Assembly (NCBI GenBank): GCA_964498015.1 | Contig: CAZCFT010000001.1 | Span: 12,608 to 76,607 of the forward strand | Length of the DNA: 64,000 bases | DNA from: CAWEZN01 sp964498015 | GTDB taxonomy: Bacteria > Zixibacteria > MSB-5A5 > GN15 > PGXB01 | Direction of reading: 5' to 3' | Part shown: positions 43,443 through 51,805 of the stretch, one piece after another | Numbering within the stretch: the stretch's first letter is position 1 | How the letters are laid out: the number at the start of each line of letters is the position of its first letter | Position numbers and translations under genes: made by a program | The notes under the pieces: model-generated | What the model was told of the DNA's origin: nothing | Database searches by the model: none | Seen by the model: only the letters and a program-made list of their open reading frames with translations

Positions 43443-44603
43443 ATGAAGAAGAAAGTTCTGGCCGCAGTTTCCGGCGGAGTTGACTCAATAACCGCGCTAT
43501 TGATATTAAGGGAAGAAGGTTACGATGTAGCCGCGGCGCATATGAAATTGTGGGACTATGCCGATGTCGGAGGCGACAGCTTTCATGATGGCCGCTGTTG
43601 TTCTCTTGAAGCAATTAACGATCTCCAGATTATTTGCAATTCCTTCTCCATCCCGTTTTATGTTTTCAACCTGTCGGGCGAATTTAAGAAAATTGTGATA
43701 AATAATTTCGTTTCTGAATATAAGGCGGGTCGAACCCCCAATCCGTGTATCTTGTGCAACACTCACCTAAAATGGTCGATTTTTCTCAGAAAAGCTATTG
43801 AAATTGGATGCGAATATATCGCCACGGGTCATTATGCCCGGCTGGAGTATGATAATGACAGAAAACGATTTGTGCTTAGGAAAGGAATTGATGCGACTCG
43901 CGATCAGTCCTATGCTCTCTGGGGGCTGGGACAAGGTGCGCTATCGCATACTCTACTGCCGTTGGGGAAGTACCTGAAATTAGAAGTCCGTCAATTGGCC
44001 AGAAAGTTCAACTTGAAAAATGCCGAAAAGCCTGAATCGAGGGAGATATGTTTTATTGCCGATGACGACTATCATCGATTCCTAAGAGAATGGGAGGAAA
44101 AGCATGGCGGCAGGCCGAAAGCCGGAGATATTGTTTTCAAGAATGGCGCTGTGGCGGGCAGGCATCAGGGAATTCAGTATTATACTATCGGTCAGAGAAA
44201 GGGGCTGGGGCTCTCCAATCCTACGCCATTATATGTGAATAGAATTGATGTCCAGTCCAATCGGGTGATAATCGGGGACGAAGCGGAGCTATATTCGGCA
44301 AGAACGATGGTCAGGAATATCAACTGGGTATCGATCGCAAGCCCGGCCGGTGAATTTCCGGCGGATGTTAAGATAAGATATCTTCATCAGCCGGCCCCGG
44401 CAATTGTTAAGCCTATAGGGGAAAACGCGTCGGTAAACCCGGCATTTGACGGGGCTGAAGTCGAATTTGAAACTCAGCAGAGGGCGATAACTCCGGGGCA
44501 GTCGGCGGTTTTCTATGATGGCGAGGTCTTGTTGGGAGGCGGGATAATAGATTCCTATCCGGCAGTAGCCGGATCAGGCCTTATGACTGAAAATAATGAT
44601 TGA
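43443..44603 (+). CDS. mnmA: tRNA-specific 2-thiouridylase MnmA
   Basis: Adds sulfur at position 2 of wobble uridine-34 in tRNA(Lys, Glu, Gln). The PP-loop is SGGVDS at residues 10-15, catalytic Cys102 is in PNPCILCN, the second Cys203 is in ESREICFI, and TGHYARL and IGQRKGLGL are conserved. The 386 residues exceed the usual 360: a VNPAFDG insertion lies in the C-terminal barrel, and after the family's normal end (GGGIID) a PAVAGSG-type repeat adds a tail. ATG 43443 has a U-tract instead of a Shine-Dalgarno; TTG 43404 is an alternative start. Confidence 0.92.
   Translation: MKKKVLAAVSGGVDSITALLILREEGYDVAAAHMKLWDYADVGGDSFHDGRCCSLEAINDLQIICNSFSIPFYVFNLSGEFKKIVINNFVSEYKAGRTPNPCILCNTHLKWSIFLRKAIEIGCEYIATGHYARLEYDNDRKRFVLRKGIDATRDQSYALWGLGQGALSHTLLPLGKYLKLEVRQLARKFNLKNAEKPESREICFIADDDYHRFLREWEEKHGGRPKAGDIVFKNGAVAGRHQGIQYYTIGQRKGLGLSNPTPLYVNRIDVQSNRVIIGDEAELYSARTMVRNINWVSIASPAGEFPADVKIRYLHQPAPAIVKPIGENASVNPAFDGAEVEFETQQRAITPGQSAVFYDGEVLLGGGIIDSYPAVAGSGLMTENND
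44432..44453 (+). repeat. Degenerate PAIDG-type repeat inside mnmA
   Basis: GGTAAACCCGGCATTTGACG matches the 40574 copy (GGTAAATCCGGCTATTGACG) except at three positions. It reads VNPAFDG, same frame as the other genic copies, within a loop of the MnmA C-terminal domain. Confidence 0.5.
44558..44590 (+). repeat. Dispersed repeat, PAVAGSG type, copy 1 (mnmA 3' end)
   Basis: TCCGGCAGTAGCCGGA, itself a near-perfect palindrome, followed by TCAGGCCTTATGACTGA. The 33 bases match 31 of 33 with the reverse complement of 59642-59674. Here it encodes PAVAGSGLMTE at the very end of MnmA. Confidence 0.7.
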
Positions 44604-44665
44604 ATGTATAGATTGATCTTCTTAGTATAAAGAAGAGAAGTTTTAATATTTAGGAGAAGCGCGCT

Positions 44666-45346
44666 ATGTTAAGAGCGACATTTTTGGGTCACTCCTGTGT
44701 GACGGCCACGGATGGAAAATACAATATTATCATTGATCCCTTTTTAACCGGAAACCCCCAAGCCGCAATCAAAGCCTCTGATGTTAAAGTTGATTACATT
44801 CTGGTTACTCACGGCCATGGCGATCATCTTGGAGATGCCGTCGATATCGCCAAAAGAAATAATGCTACGATCATCGCTCCCAATGAACTGGCGGCTTATC
44901 TCAGTAAACTGGGGGCGCCGGTTCATAATATGCATATCGGCGGCGCCAGGGACTTTCCATTTGGCCGGGTCAAACTTACCATTGCCCACCACGGCTCTGC
45001 CGTAGGAGAAGATATTAAATACGCCGGCGTTCCCTGTGGTTTTCTGGTTACATTGGGCGGAAAAACAATGTACCACGCCGGCGATACAGGACTGTTTTAC
45101 GATATGAAATTGATAGGGGAGATGAATAAAATCGACCTCGCTTTTCTCCCTATTGGAGATAATTTTACAATGGGGATTGATGATGCAGTCAAGGCCGTAG
45201 AGTTCCTCAATCCGAAGAAAGTAGTCCCAATGCACTATAAAACCTGGCCCGTGATTGATGCCGATCCGGATGAGTTCGCTATGAAGCTTTTGAATTCGAC
45301 TGCAAAGGCCATTATTATTAAGCCGGGAGAATCGGTCGAAGCATGA
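44666..45346 (+). CDS. UPF0173 metal-dependent hydrolase (metallo-beta-lactamase fold)
   Basis: A 226-residue cytoplasmic protein of the UPF0173/YtkL group. The metal-binding motif is THGHGDHLGD, preceded by FLGHSC and the DPFLTGNP strand. Further ligands are in IAHHGSA, YHAGDTGLFYDM and VPMHYKTWP. The natural substrate of this group is not established. GGAG lies 11 bases upstream, with mnmA ending 62 bases before. It is probably its own unit or follows mnmA. Confidence 0.9.
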   Translation: MLRATFLGHSCVTATDGKYNIIIDPFLTGNPQAAIKASDVKVDYILVTHGHGDHLGDAVDIAKRNNATIIAPNELAAYLSKLGAPVHNMHIGGARDFPFGRVKLTIAHHGSAVGEDIKYAGVPCGFLVTLGGKTMYHAGDTGLFYDMKLIGEMNKIDLAFLPIGDNFTMGIDDAVKAVEFLNPKKVVPMHYKTWPVIDADPDEFAMKLLNSTAKAIIIKPGESVEA

Positions 45347-45389
45347 CTGAATGTCGGCAAGATGTCGTCATGGATACTGAGGAGGACAG

Positions 45390-47858
45390 ATGAAAGGCGT
45401 TAAAAGAATTATATTATGGACCATAGGAGCTATCTTTGCCCTGATCATAATCGTCATCGCGGGAGCGGCAATATTTTTCCCCAAAGAAAAAGCCAAAGAG
45501 ATGGCAATCGAAAAAATCTCTTCGGCGCTTGAACGGAAGGTGACCGTTGAAAGTGTCTCCATTTCTTTCTGGGGCGGGTTGGGAATATACCTTAAGGGAA
45601 TAAAGATCGCCAACCCCCAGGGATTCGAAGGACCTGATTTTCTCACCGCAACGGCGCTGGATGTCAAGCTCCGGTTGTTTCCCTTGCTCAGGAAGGAAGT
45701 TCAAATTGACCGCCTGATTTTGGTGAAACCGCAGATTGCGTTGCATAAACTTGCGGACGGGAGACATAATTATAAATTCGGAACGACCCAGACTCCGGTC
45801 GCAAGCGCAATTCCATCATCGGCAAGAGACACTTCTCAAGAAGAAATGTCGGATGAGACCAAAGTCGCCGCGCTGGCTATTTCGTTTGATAATCTCTCCA
45901 TTGAAAAGGGAACTTTAAGGTATCTGGACGATTCCGCCGGCATGCAGATATTTGCGCGAGGGTTCACCCTGAACTCAAAAGTAAGCTCTCCCGCGGAGAT
46001 GGTTTTTCATACTATAGGGACGGTGGATATCGATTCGCTGAAGATTACATCCACCAAATCAAAGATTCCGCCATTAGTAGTCTCCGCCAGATATGACGCA
46101 ACTATTGACCTCAAGGGAAACAACATTGTCCTCGCCAATTCCAAATTAAGAGTGAATGAACTCGAATTTGATGTTAAAGCGGGAATCCCAAACCTGACGA
46201 CGATGGCTTTTATTAATCTGGAGATGGCGACCGAGAGGACGGATATTGCCGATATTGTTTCCATTCTGCCGGATACAGCCAAATCAATGATAGAGCCTTA
46301 TTCTATAGAAGGAAAAGTCGGGTTTGATGTTAGTATTAAGTATAACAAGGCTTCAAAATCGGCATTGAATTATTCGGGAAAGGCAAGCTTCTCCAATCTG
46401 AAACTATCAAAGAAGGATGTCGCAGGGGAACTTATCATTAATTCAGCCGGCGCAGATTTTAAGAACGATTATGTTAGGATCGCTGTCGAGAAAGGTTCAT
46501 TCGATAATAATCCTCTTGAGGGAATTATTGCGGTCAGTAATTTCAAGAGGCCGGAAATAAACGGAAAATTTAAAGGCAAAATAAATCTGGCCTTGTTGAA
46601 TCCATTCCTGCCAAAAAAAGGAAATCCCAAAATTTCCGGGCTGATGCAATTTGATATCGGGGCGTCCGGCTCGATAAAAGAGCTTCCTACTATGCAGATT
46701 TCAGGGTCGCTGGCGATTAAGGATGGGACATATTCCGCCTCCACGCTTCCCGAGCCGATAGAGAAATTTGATTTTGAGATGAAAATGACACCCCAAAATA
46801 TGGAAATCAGCAATCTATTTGTCAAATTGCCGTCATCTGATTTTGCCCTAAGTGGCAGGATGACCGATCCACTCCCCGGCTTGATACCGGGTTATAAAGG
46901 GGACGCTCCCCGCCCCAATCTCACTTTCAAAATGAGTTCCCATCGCTTTGACACCGATAAGCTTTTCCCCGAGGCGGTTCCCGGGTCGGGTGTAAACAGG
47001 TCGAAAATGGCTCAGGATTCTTTGCCACTGCTGATTATTCCCGATATTGATGGTTCCGGTTCCGGCACACTCGACACTCTCATTTACTCCAAAGTTGAAT
47101 TCACACAAATAACTGCAAATATAGCCATAAAAGACCGAAAGGTCTTTATTACTCAGGCTAATGGGAATGTATATACCGGCAAGGTCAAAGGCGAGACAGA
47201 GATAGACTTGAACGATTTCAATAATCCCAAATATACAGGTAAATATGAGGCGACTCAGGTGCAGGCCGATGATTTCCTGACCCGTTTCACCGGTTTCGGC
47301 GGGCATATATTCGGGAAACTGAATATGAATGGTTCATTTTCGGCCTCAGGCTGGGAACCGGAACCATTTGTGCGCTCGTTAAGCATGGATGGTCTGGCGG
47401 TTATAAACGAAGCAAAGCTGGTTAATTTTGAACCGCTCAAACAATTGGCGCAGAATCTTAATTTCAAAACATTCGATGAAGAAACTCTTAAAGATGCCGC
47501 AAGCGCTTTCCGAGTAGTCAATGGGCGGGTGGCCTTTGACGGGTTAAAATTTATTTCGAGTATTGGAAATTGGAATGTCACCGGTTCGATCGGATTCGAT
47601 GGAACTCTCGACTATTTAGGCGAGGTACTTCTTTCCGACGATGTCACCGGACAACTCATGTCTCAATCAGGATTAGTTTCCAGTCTGGCCGGGCTGTTCA
47701 AGGAAAGCTCTTCGGGGCGCGTCAGGGTGCCATTCAGGCTTGCCGGGAGTTATGCCAGCCCGAAAATAAGTGTCGATATGAGCGCCAAAAATCAGCTTAA
47801 GGATAATCTTAAGGGACAATTCGATTCTGCGCTTCAGAATCTTCTGAAGAAACAATGA
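45390..47858 (+). CDS. AsmA family protein
   Basis: An 822-residue envelope protein with an N-terminal membrane anchor (residues 7-30) followed by the AsmA N-terminal domain: VTVESVSISFWGGLGIYLKG and LDVKLRLFPLLRKEVQIDRL (outline of a strand-rich region near residues 48-120). The C-terminal AsmA_2 part lies near residues 600-800. AsmA proteins are bridge-like lipid transporters related to TamB, and this genome region has both. A clear GAGGAGG precedes the ATG. Partners are not evident from neighbours. Confidence 0.88.
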   Translation: MKGVKRIILWTIGAIFALIIIVIAGAAIFFPKEKAKEMAIEKISSALERKVTVESVSISFWGGLGIYLKGIKIANPQGFEGPDFLTATALDVKLRLFPLLRKEVQIDRLILVKPQIALHKLADGRHNYKFGTTQTPVASAIPSSARDTSQEEMSDETKVAALAISFDNLSIEKGTLRYLDDSAGMQIFARGFTLNSKVSSPAEMVFHTIGTVDIDSLKITSTKSKIPPLVVSARYDATIDLKGNNIVLANSKLRVNELEFDVKAGIPNLTTMAFINLEMATERTDIADIVSILPDTAKSMIEPYSIEGKVGFDVSIKYNKASKSALNYSGKASFSNLKLSKKDVAGELIINSAGADFKNDYVRIAVEKGSFDNNPLEGIIAVSNFKRPEINGKFKGKINLALLNPFLPKKGNPKISGLMQFDIGASGSIKELPTMQISGSLAIKDGTYSASTLPEPIEKFDFEMKMTPQNMEISNLFVKLPSSDFALSGRMTDPLPGLIPGYKGDAPRPNLTFKMSSHRFDTDKLFPEAVPGSGVNRSKMAQDSLPLLIIPDIDGSGSGTLDTLIYSKVEFTQITANIAIKDRKVFITQANGNVYTGKVKGETEIDLNDFNNPKYTGKYEATQVQADDFLTRFTGFGGHIFGKLNMNGSFSASGWEPEPFVRSLSMDGLAVINEAKLVNFEPLKQLAQNLNFKTFDEETLKDAASAFRVVNGRVAFDGLKFISSIGNWNVTGSIGFDGTLDYLGEVLLSDDVTGQLMSQSGLVSSLAGLFKESSSGRVRVPFRLAGSYASPKISVDMSAKNQLKDNLKGQFDSALQNLLKKQ

Positions 47859-47949
47859 GGCGGAGGTTGGTTTTGTAAATAACAGATTCAGCGTGTCGGA
47901 GTTCCGGGCGACCGCGCGGGATTACCTTATATTTTGGCAGAAATTTTTC

Positions 47950-47977
47950 TTTACAACTTCAAAAAAAACTCTATATT
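47950..47977 (+). promoter_or_regulatory. Probable promoter for ferredoxin gene
   Basis: TTTACA (47950-47955) and TATATT (47972-47977) with a 16-base, A-rich spacer, 49 bases before the ATG. The preceding 91 bases after the AsmA gene hold nothing recognisable. Confidence 0.5.
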
Positions 47978-48026
47978 CCCTTCTGATTGAGAATTAAGAG
48001 CGTATTTATTCTGGAGGTTTTTAGAT

Positions 48027-48215
48027 ATGGCAATGTTTATTACAGATGAATGCACCGCCTGTGGACTCTGTCTTCCCGAGTGTCCGACATCATCCATAAC
48101 CGAAGGGGATATCTATGTTATCAATCCGGATACTTGCAATGAATGCGAGGATCAGGAAGGCGGCAGTCATTGTGTGGCGGTCTGCCCGGTCGAGTGCATC
48201 ATTAAAGCTGAATAA
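48027..48215 (+). CDS. 2[4Fe-4S] ferredoxin
   Basis: A 62-residue electron carrier with two cluster-binding motifs. The first is CTACGLCLPECP. The second, CNECEDQEGGSHCVAVCP, has a longer eight-residue gap between its second and third Cys, as in the YfhL/FdxN-like (Allochromatium-type) ferredoxins, which tend to have very low potential. GGAGG lies ten bases before ATG. The gene appears to be a single-gene unit between its own promoter and the terminator that follows. Redox partners cannot be named. Confidence 0.92.
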   Translation: MAMFITDECTACGLCLPECPTSSITEGDIYVINPDTCNECEDQEGGSHCVAVCPVECIIKAE

Positions 48216-48232
48216 ACTGTTCATCTTAATAG

Positions 48233-48263
48233 AACGCCGCTTATTTATGGGCGGCGTTTTTTT
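48233..48263 (+). terminator. Intrinsic terminator after ferredoxin gene
   Basis: AACGCCGC (48233-48240) and GCGGCGTT (48251-48258) form a perfect stem with a 10-base loop, followed by an unbroken T-run. It ends ten bases before the archease ATG. Confidence 0.9.
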
Positions 48264-48272
48264 ATTTTTGCT

Positions 48273-48695
48273 ATGCCATTTGAATTAACCGATGCTCATA
48301 CTTCCGCCGATATCGGCATGATAGCTACCGGCAGAGATTTAATCGAGCTTTTTGCCGATGGCGCTTTGGGATTAACCTCGATAATGGCGGAGAGAGAAGG
48401 GCTGGAAGAGGCAAAAATTCTCCCTATTGAAATTCAAGGGGATGACCTTGAAAGTCTATTTTATCGATGGCTTTCGGAAATTATCTATGTCAAGGACGCC
48501 GAGAGATTTCTTCTCAAGCGATGTGAAATCAAATTGGACGACAAAGCATTCAGCATAAAAGGCAGACTCTTTGGGGATAATATTGACCCTTCGCGCCATA
48601 TTCTCAAAATTGATGTGAAAGCGATTACTTATTATAAATTTCAGGTTGAGAAAATCGGCGATGTATGGAGAGGAGAGGTGGTTTTTGATTTATGA
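48273..48695 (+). CDS. Archease
   Basis: Small cofactor protein that speeds guanylylation and turnover of the RNA ligase RtcB. The 140-residue sequence has the conserved N-terminal HTSADIGMIATG, the FADGALGL segment, the YRWLSEIIY helix and the C-terminal VKAITYYKF, matching the family (HTADxG, ELF, WLNELLY, KAxTYH). The stop overlaps the rtcB ATG by four bases. No Shine-Dalgarno precedes the ATG, which lies ten bases after the ferredoxin terminator. Confidence 0.92.
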   Translation: MPFELTDAHTSADIGMIATGRDLIELFADGALGLTSIMAEREGLEEAKILPIEIQGDDLESLFYRWLSEIIYVKDAERFLLKRCEIKLDDKAFSIKGRLFGDNIDPSRHILKIDVKAITYYKFQVEKIGDVWRGEVVFDL

Positions 48696-50146
48696 AAATG
48701 GAACAATTTAGACAGATAAATCCCAATATTTGGGAAATTCCGACCGGCTATAAACAGGGGATGCTTGTTCCGGCAAGAATACTATCATCAAGAGAATTGA
48801 TAGATGGAATCGATGAGAGAGTTATCGACCAGATTACTAATGTCGCCTGTCTGCCGGGGATCCGGAAATATGCTTTTTGCATGCCCGACGGCCATTCCGG
48901 ATATGGATTTCCAATTGGGGGAGTAGCCGGATTTTCAATGAGCGATGGAATTATCTCGCCTGGCGGGATAGGTTTTGATATCAACTGCGGGATGAGGCTT
49001 CTGAGCGCTAATCTGACCTACGATGAAATAAAACCGAAGATGGAGCTGTTGCTCAACAAGCTCTTTTCGACTATTCCCTCCGGAGTGGGGTCGAGCGGAT
49101 TCTTGAAATTGACCCGTCAGCAATTTAACGACATTATGGAAAAGGGGGTTGAATGGTGCTTCGAAAATGGATATGCCACTTCTGCCGACGCGGAACATAT
49201 TGAAGACCATGGCCATATTAGGCATGCCGACCATACAACGGTTTCGGACAAGGCAATCTCACGGGGTATTAATCAGATGGGAACGCTCGGCTCGGGAAAT
49301 CATTATATTGAGGTTGAAATTGCCTATCCGGAAGGAATTTACGATAGGGAAATCGCAAAAGTATATGGAGTTGATCGCGACTATCAGGTCATAGTAGCGA
49401 TTCATTGCGGGTCGCGTGGGTTCGGGCATCAGATTGCCACCGATTATCTGGAGGTATTTGACAAATGCTCCAAGAAATATGGCCTAACTGTCAGAGATAG
49501 GGAATTGATGTCGGCTCCCATAAAATCGGACGAAGGGCAGAAATATTTCAAGGCGATGGCCTGTGCGGCTAATGCCGCTTTTGTCAACAGACAGTTGATT
49601 ACTTTCGGAATCAGGAAAGTATTCCGCGAAGTCTTTGGCAAAAATGATTCTGAGCTTGGTATCGAGACAATATACGATGTGGCACACAATATTGCCAAGA
49701 TTGAAAAGTACGAAGTTGACGGCAAGACACAAGAGCTTCTCATTCATAGAAAAGGGGCGACACGATCATTTGGTCCCGGGCGGCAGGAAATTCCACTTAA
49801 ATATAGAGCCGTAGGTCAACCCGTAATTGTCGGAGGGTCAATGGAAACAGGCTCGGCCCTCCTCTGCGGTACAAAGCAGGCCGATGATGAGACATTCGGT
49901 TCGACTTTGCATGGCGCGGGACGAACTATGTCGCGGATGCAGGCCAAAAGAACAGTGCGGGGCGATGCGGTTAAGCAGAAAATGAAGGAGAGCGGGATTC
50001 TGGTCAAAACAGGATATCTTCCCGGGCTGGCGGAAGAAGCGGCCTTTGCCTATAAGGACATCGATGGCGTAGTGGAGGCAGTGCACGCGGTTGGCATATC
50101 AAAGAAAGTGGCGCGCTTTAAACCGGTGCTGAATATTAAAGGCTAA
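48692..50146 (+). CDS. rtcB: RNA-splicing ligase RtcB
   Basis: GTP-dependent ligase joining 2',3'-cyclic phosphate and 5'-OH RNA ends, used for RNA repair or tRNA splicing. Metal-binding Cys99 is in FDINCGMRLL, and further ligands are in GSGNHYIEVE and HCGSRGFGHQ. The guanylylated His is in STLHGAGRTMSR. The C-terminus VAGISKKVARFKP-like region is intact at 484 residues. It is coupled to archease. No RtcA cyclase or RtcR regulator is nearby. Confidence 0.96.
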   Translation: MKMEQFRQINPNIWEIPTGYKQGMLVPARILSSRELIDGIDERVIDQITNVACLPGIRKYAFCMPDGHSGYGFPIGGVAGFSMSDGIISPGGIGFDINCGMRLLSANLTYDEIKPKMELLLNKLFSTIPSGVGSSGFLKLTRQQFNDIMEKGVEWCFENGYATSADAEHIEDHGHIRHADHTTVSDKAISRGINQMGTLGSGNHYIEVEIAYPEGIYDREIAKVYGVDRDYQVIVAIHCGSRGFGHQIATDYLEVFDKCSKKYGLTVRDRELMSAPIKSDEGQKYFKAMACAANAAFVNRQLITFGIRKVFREVFGKNDSELGIETIYDVAHNIAKIEKYEVDGKTQELLIHRKGATRSFGPGRQEIPLKYRAVGQPVIVGGSMETGSALLCGTKQADDETFGSTLHGAGRTMSRMQAKRTVRGDAVKQKMKESGILVKTGYLPGLAEEAAFAYKDIDGVVEAVHAVGISKKVARFKPVLNIKG

Positions 50147-50597
50147 CGGTAGGCAGAGGCGATAATTGGCGAAATAGCAGGAACGATAAATATACTAATA
50201 CTACCTTTATTATGGCAGATGCTGTATCCATTAGGCGCCCATCGGAGACAAACACTCTTATGCTATAATATTTTGTCTGAGTTCCTGTTAAATGATCAGG
50301 TGGCTCCCATAAGACCGTCCTGCCGACATTTGCATTTCTAAAATGGCCCTCAGAGCAATCCCAAGTGTATTGCAGACTATCTCCATCTTCATCTGAAGCC
50401 ATGCAACTGAGCTGGGTAGTGTCGCTGTAGTAATAGCCATAGCGTACGCCGCATTGAAGCTCGTCGGGACTTGCCAAAATATCAATAATGATAGGTGCGT
50501 GATTCAGTTGCGTTGAATTAGGCTTGTCGTCCCCGCATGAAGAAATGAATATTAGAACAAAAAATAATGCCTGAGATAATGAATAAGTTCGCTTCAT
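50136..50597 (-). CDS. Lipoprotein with PKD-like domain, unknown function
   Basis: Starting at ATG 50597 the protein has a signal peptide ending in a lipobox (FISSC), then CGDDKPN. A single Ig/PKD-like domain follows, with the typical SDEDGDSLQYTWDCSEG segment and a strand SIRVFVSDGRLMDTAS. The C-terminal 25 residues are hydrophobic (VVLVYLSFLLF), odd for a secreted protein, and may be a readthrough past the domain's natural end. Its last 11 bases overlap the end of rtcB on the opposite strand. Function is unknown. Confidence 0.65.
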   Translation of the reverse strand: MKRTYSLSQALFFVLIFISSCGDDKPNSTQLNHAPIIIDILASPDELQCGVRYGYYYSDTTQLSCMASDEDGDSLQYTWDCSEGHFRNANVGRTVLWEPPDHLTGTQTKYYSIRVFVSDGRLMDTASAIIKVVLVYLSFLLFRQLSPLPTVSL

Positions 50598-50660
50598 ATT
50601 AGGTACGCCCAATAATAGAATTGTTTACATTCCGGCGTTTTGCCCAATCCATGATGCGGC

Positions 50661-51023
50661 CTATTCCATCGACAGGCACTTAAATACCTGCGCTCGGGTG
50701 CCATCATCAAATAGAATCTCCTGTTCCATGATCGTCCGGATCGAATCACGGGTGATTATATCAGGATTATATCCGATTACTGCTTTGTGCTCGGTGGCGA
50801 AGGTTTCAATTCCGTTGATTCCAGGAATACTGTCATATAAAGACGAGAAAAACGCCGCTGTCCCCTTGCATTTGAGACCATCCACAATGAAAGTTGAGGT
50901 CGTGCCGGACAGATTATCAAATGCCACCGTTGTAGTCGGTTGGGTGAAGGCAGTTCGTAGCGAATAACCGCCCAAAAGCGATATGATAACCAAAATCGGG
51001 ATGACAAGTTTGGGAATTCGCAT
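50661..51023 (-). CDS. Membrane-anchored heavy-metal-associated-like domain protein, single Cys
   Basis: A 120-residue protein with an N-terminal membrane anchor or signal (residues 5-21) followed by a ferredoxin-like HMA fold: VDGLKCKGTA corresponds to the GMxCxxC metal loop of MerP/CopZ domains, but Thr replaces the second Cys. Later strands (IETFATEHKAVIGYN) fit the family. Another Cys is near the end (FKCLSME). It follows the membrane ferredoxin gene by eight bases, so the two probably work together, perhaps in metal or redox handling. The metal, if any, is unknown. Confidence 0.65.
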   Translation of the reverse strand: MRIPKLVIPILVIISLLGGYSLRTAFTQPTTTVAFDNLSGTTSTFIVDGLKCKGTAAFFSSLYDSIPGINGIETFATEHKAVIGYNPDIITRDSIRTIMEQEILFDDGTRAQVFKCLSME

Positions 51024-51031
51024 TGCTCCTC

Positions 51032-51805
51032 CTATAATCCGGCTCTAATTTGAAGGGTGTCTCTTTCCGGGCAGGCATCCACGCATTCAAGGCAATTGGT
51101 GCAATCACGATGGCGCACTGCCTTATATGTATGAACCGGTATATCGTGCATACAGGCTTCGGCGCAAAGGCCGCAGGATGTGCACTTGGATTCATCGCGA
51201 ACAATCTTAATAAGGCCTAAGCGGCTGAATGGGTCAAAGACCGCCCCCATCGGGCATAAATAGCGGCAGAACAACATCGGGATCACAAATGCTCCAAGCG
51301 CAATCATCGCCAGGATAACAATCGAAATCATTCCGGCGCTACCATGTCCGAAACCGGAAAAAATCAAATAGAATGGATCGTATCCTCGAAGAATTAATTC
51401 TCCTGTTCGATAAGTAAAATATAGCGCCACAATTAAGACCAAATAGCGCAATAATTTGAGAGTTCCATTGGCAAAAGGGGAAATTTGAGGACGTTTCTTC
51501 CATACAAATCTGCCGCCTCGTCCGGCCAGCTCGCTTAAGAATCCAATCGGGCACGCCCATCCACAAAATGATTTTTTGGATAGAATTACAAGGGCAATCA
51601 ATCCTATCATGAGTGACAGGTTTAGTGGACCCAATGCGCAAGAAAACTCTCCGGCTGTGAAAAGCCCCCAGAGGCTTTCAGCGCCGCCAAAAGGACAATA
51701 GGCTTCAAATGATCGCGTGCCATATCCCAGCGCCAGATAAACAACCAGCCCCAGCATAAATAAATAAGTTGTATATCGAATATATCTGCTTTTCAAAGAT
51801 GCCAT
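51032..51805 (-). CDS. Membrane-bound 4Fe-4S protein, NapH/CcoG-like
   Basis: A 257-residue protein with about five hydrophobic helices and the two NapH-type cysteine motifs, FCGWACPIGF and FCRYLCPMGA, at helix ends. A C-terminal dicluster ferredoxin domain has CTSCGLCAEACM and CTNCLECVDACP. NapH-like proteins move electrons across or along the inner membrane from quinol to periplasmic or cytoplasmic partners. No nap, nos or cco genes are nearby; the only partner gene is the HMA-like protein, so its pathway is unknown. Confidence 0.85.
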   Translation of the reverse strand: MASLKSRYIRYTTYLFMLGLVVYLALGYGTRSFEAYCPFGGAESLWGLFTAGEFSCALGPLNLSLMIGLIALVILSKKSFCGWACPIGFLSELAGRGGRFVWKKRPQISPFANGTLKLLRYLVLIVALYFTYRTGELILRGYDPFYLIFSGFGHGSAGMISIVILAMIALGAFVIPMLFCRYLCPMGAVFDPFSRLGLIKIVRDESKCTSCGLCAEACMHDIPVHTYKAVRHRDCTNCLECVDACPERDTLQIRAGL

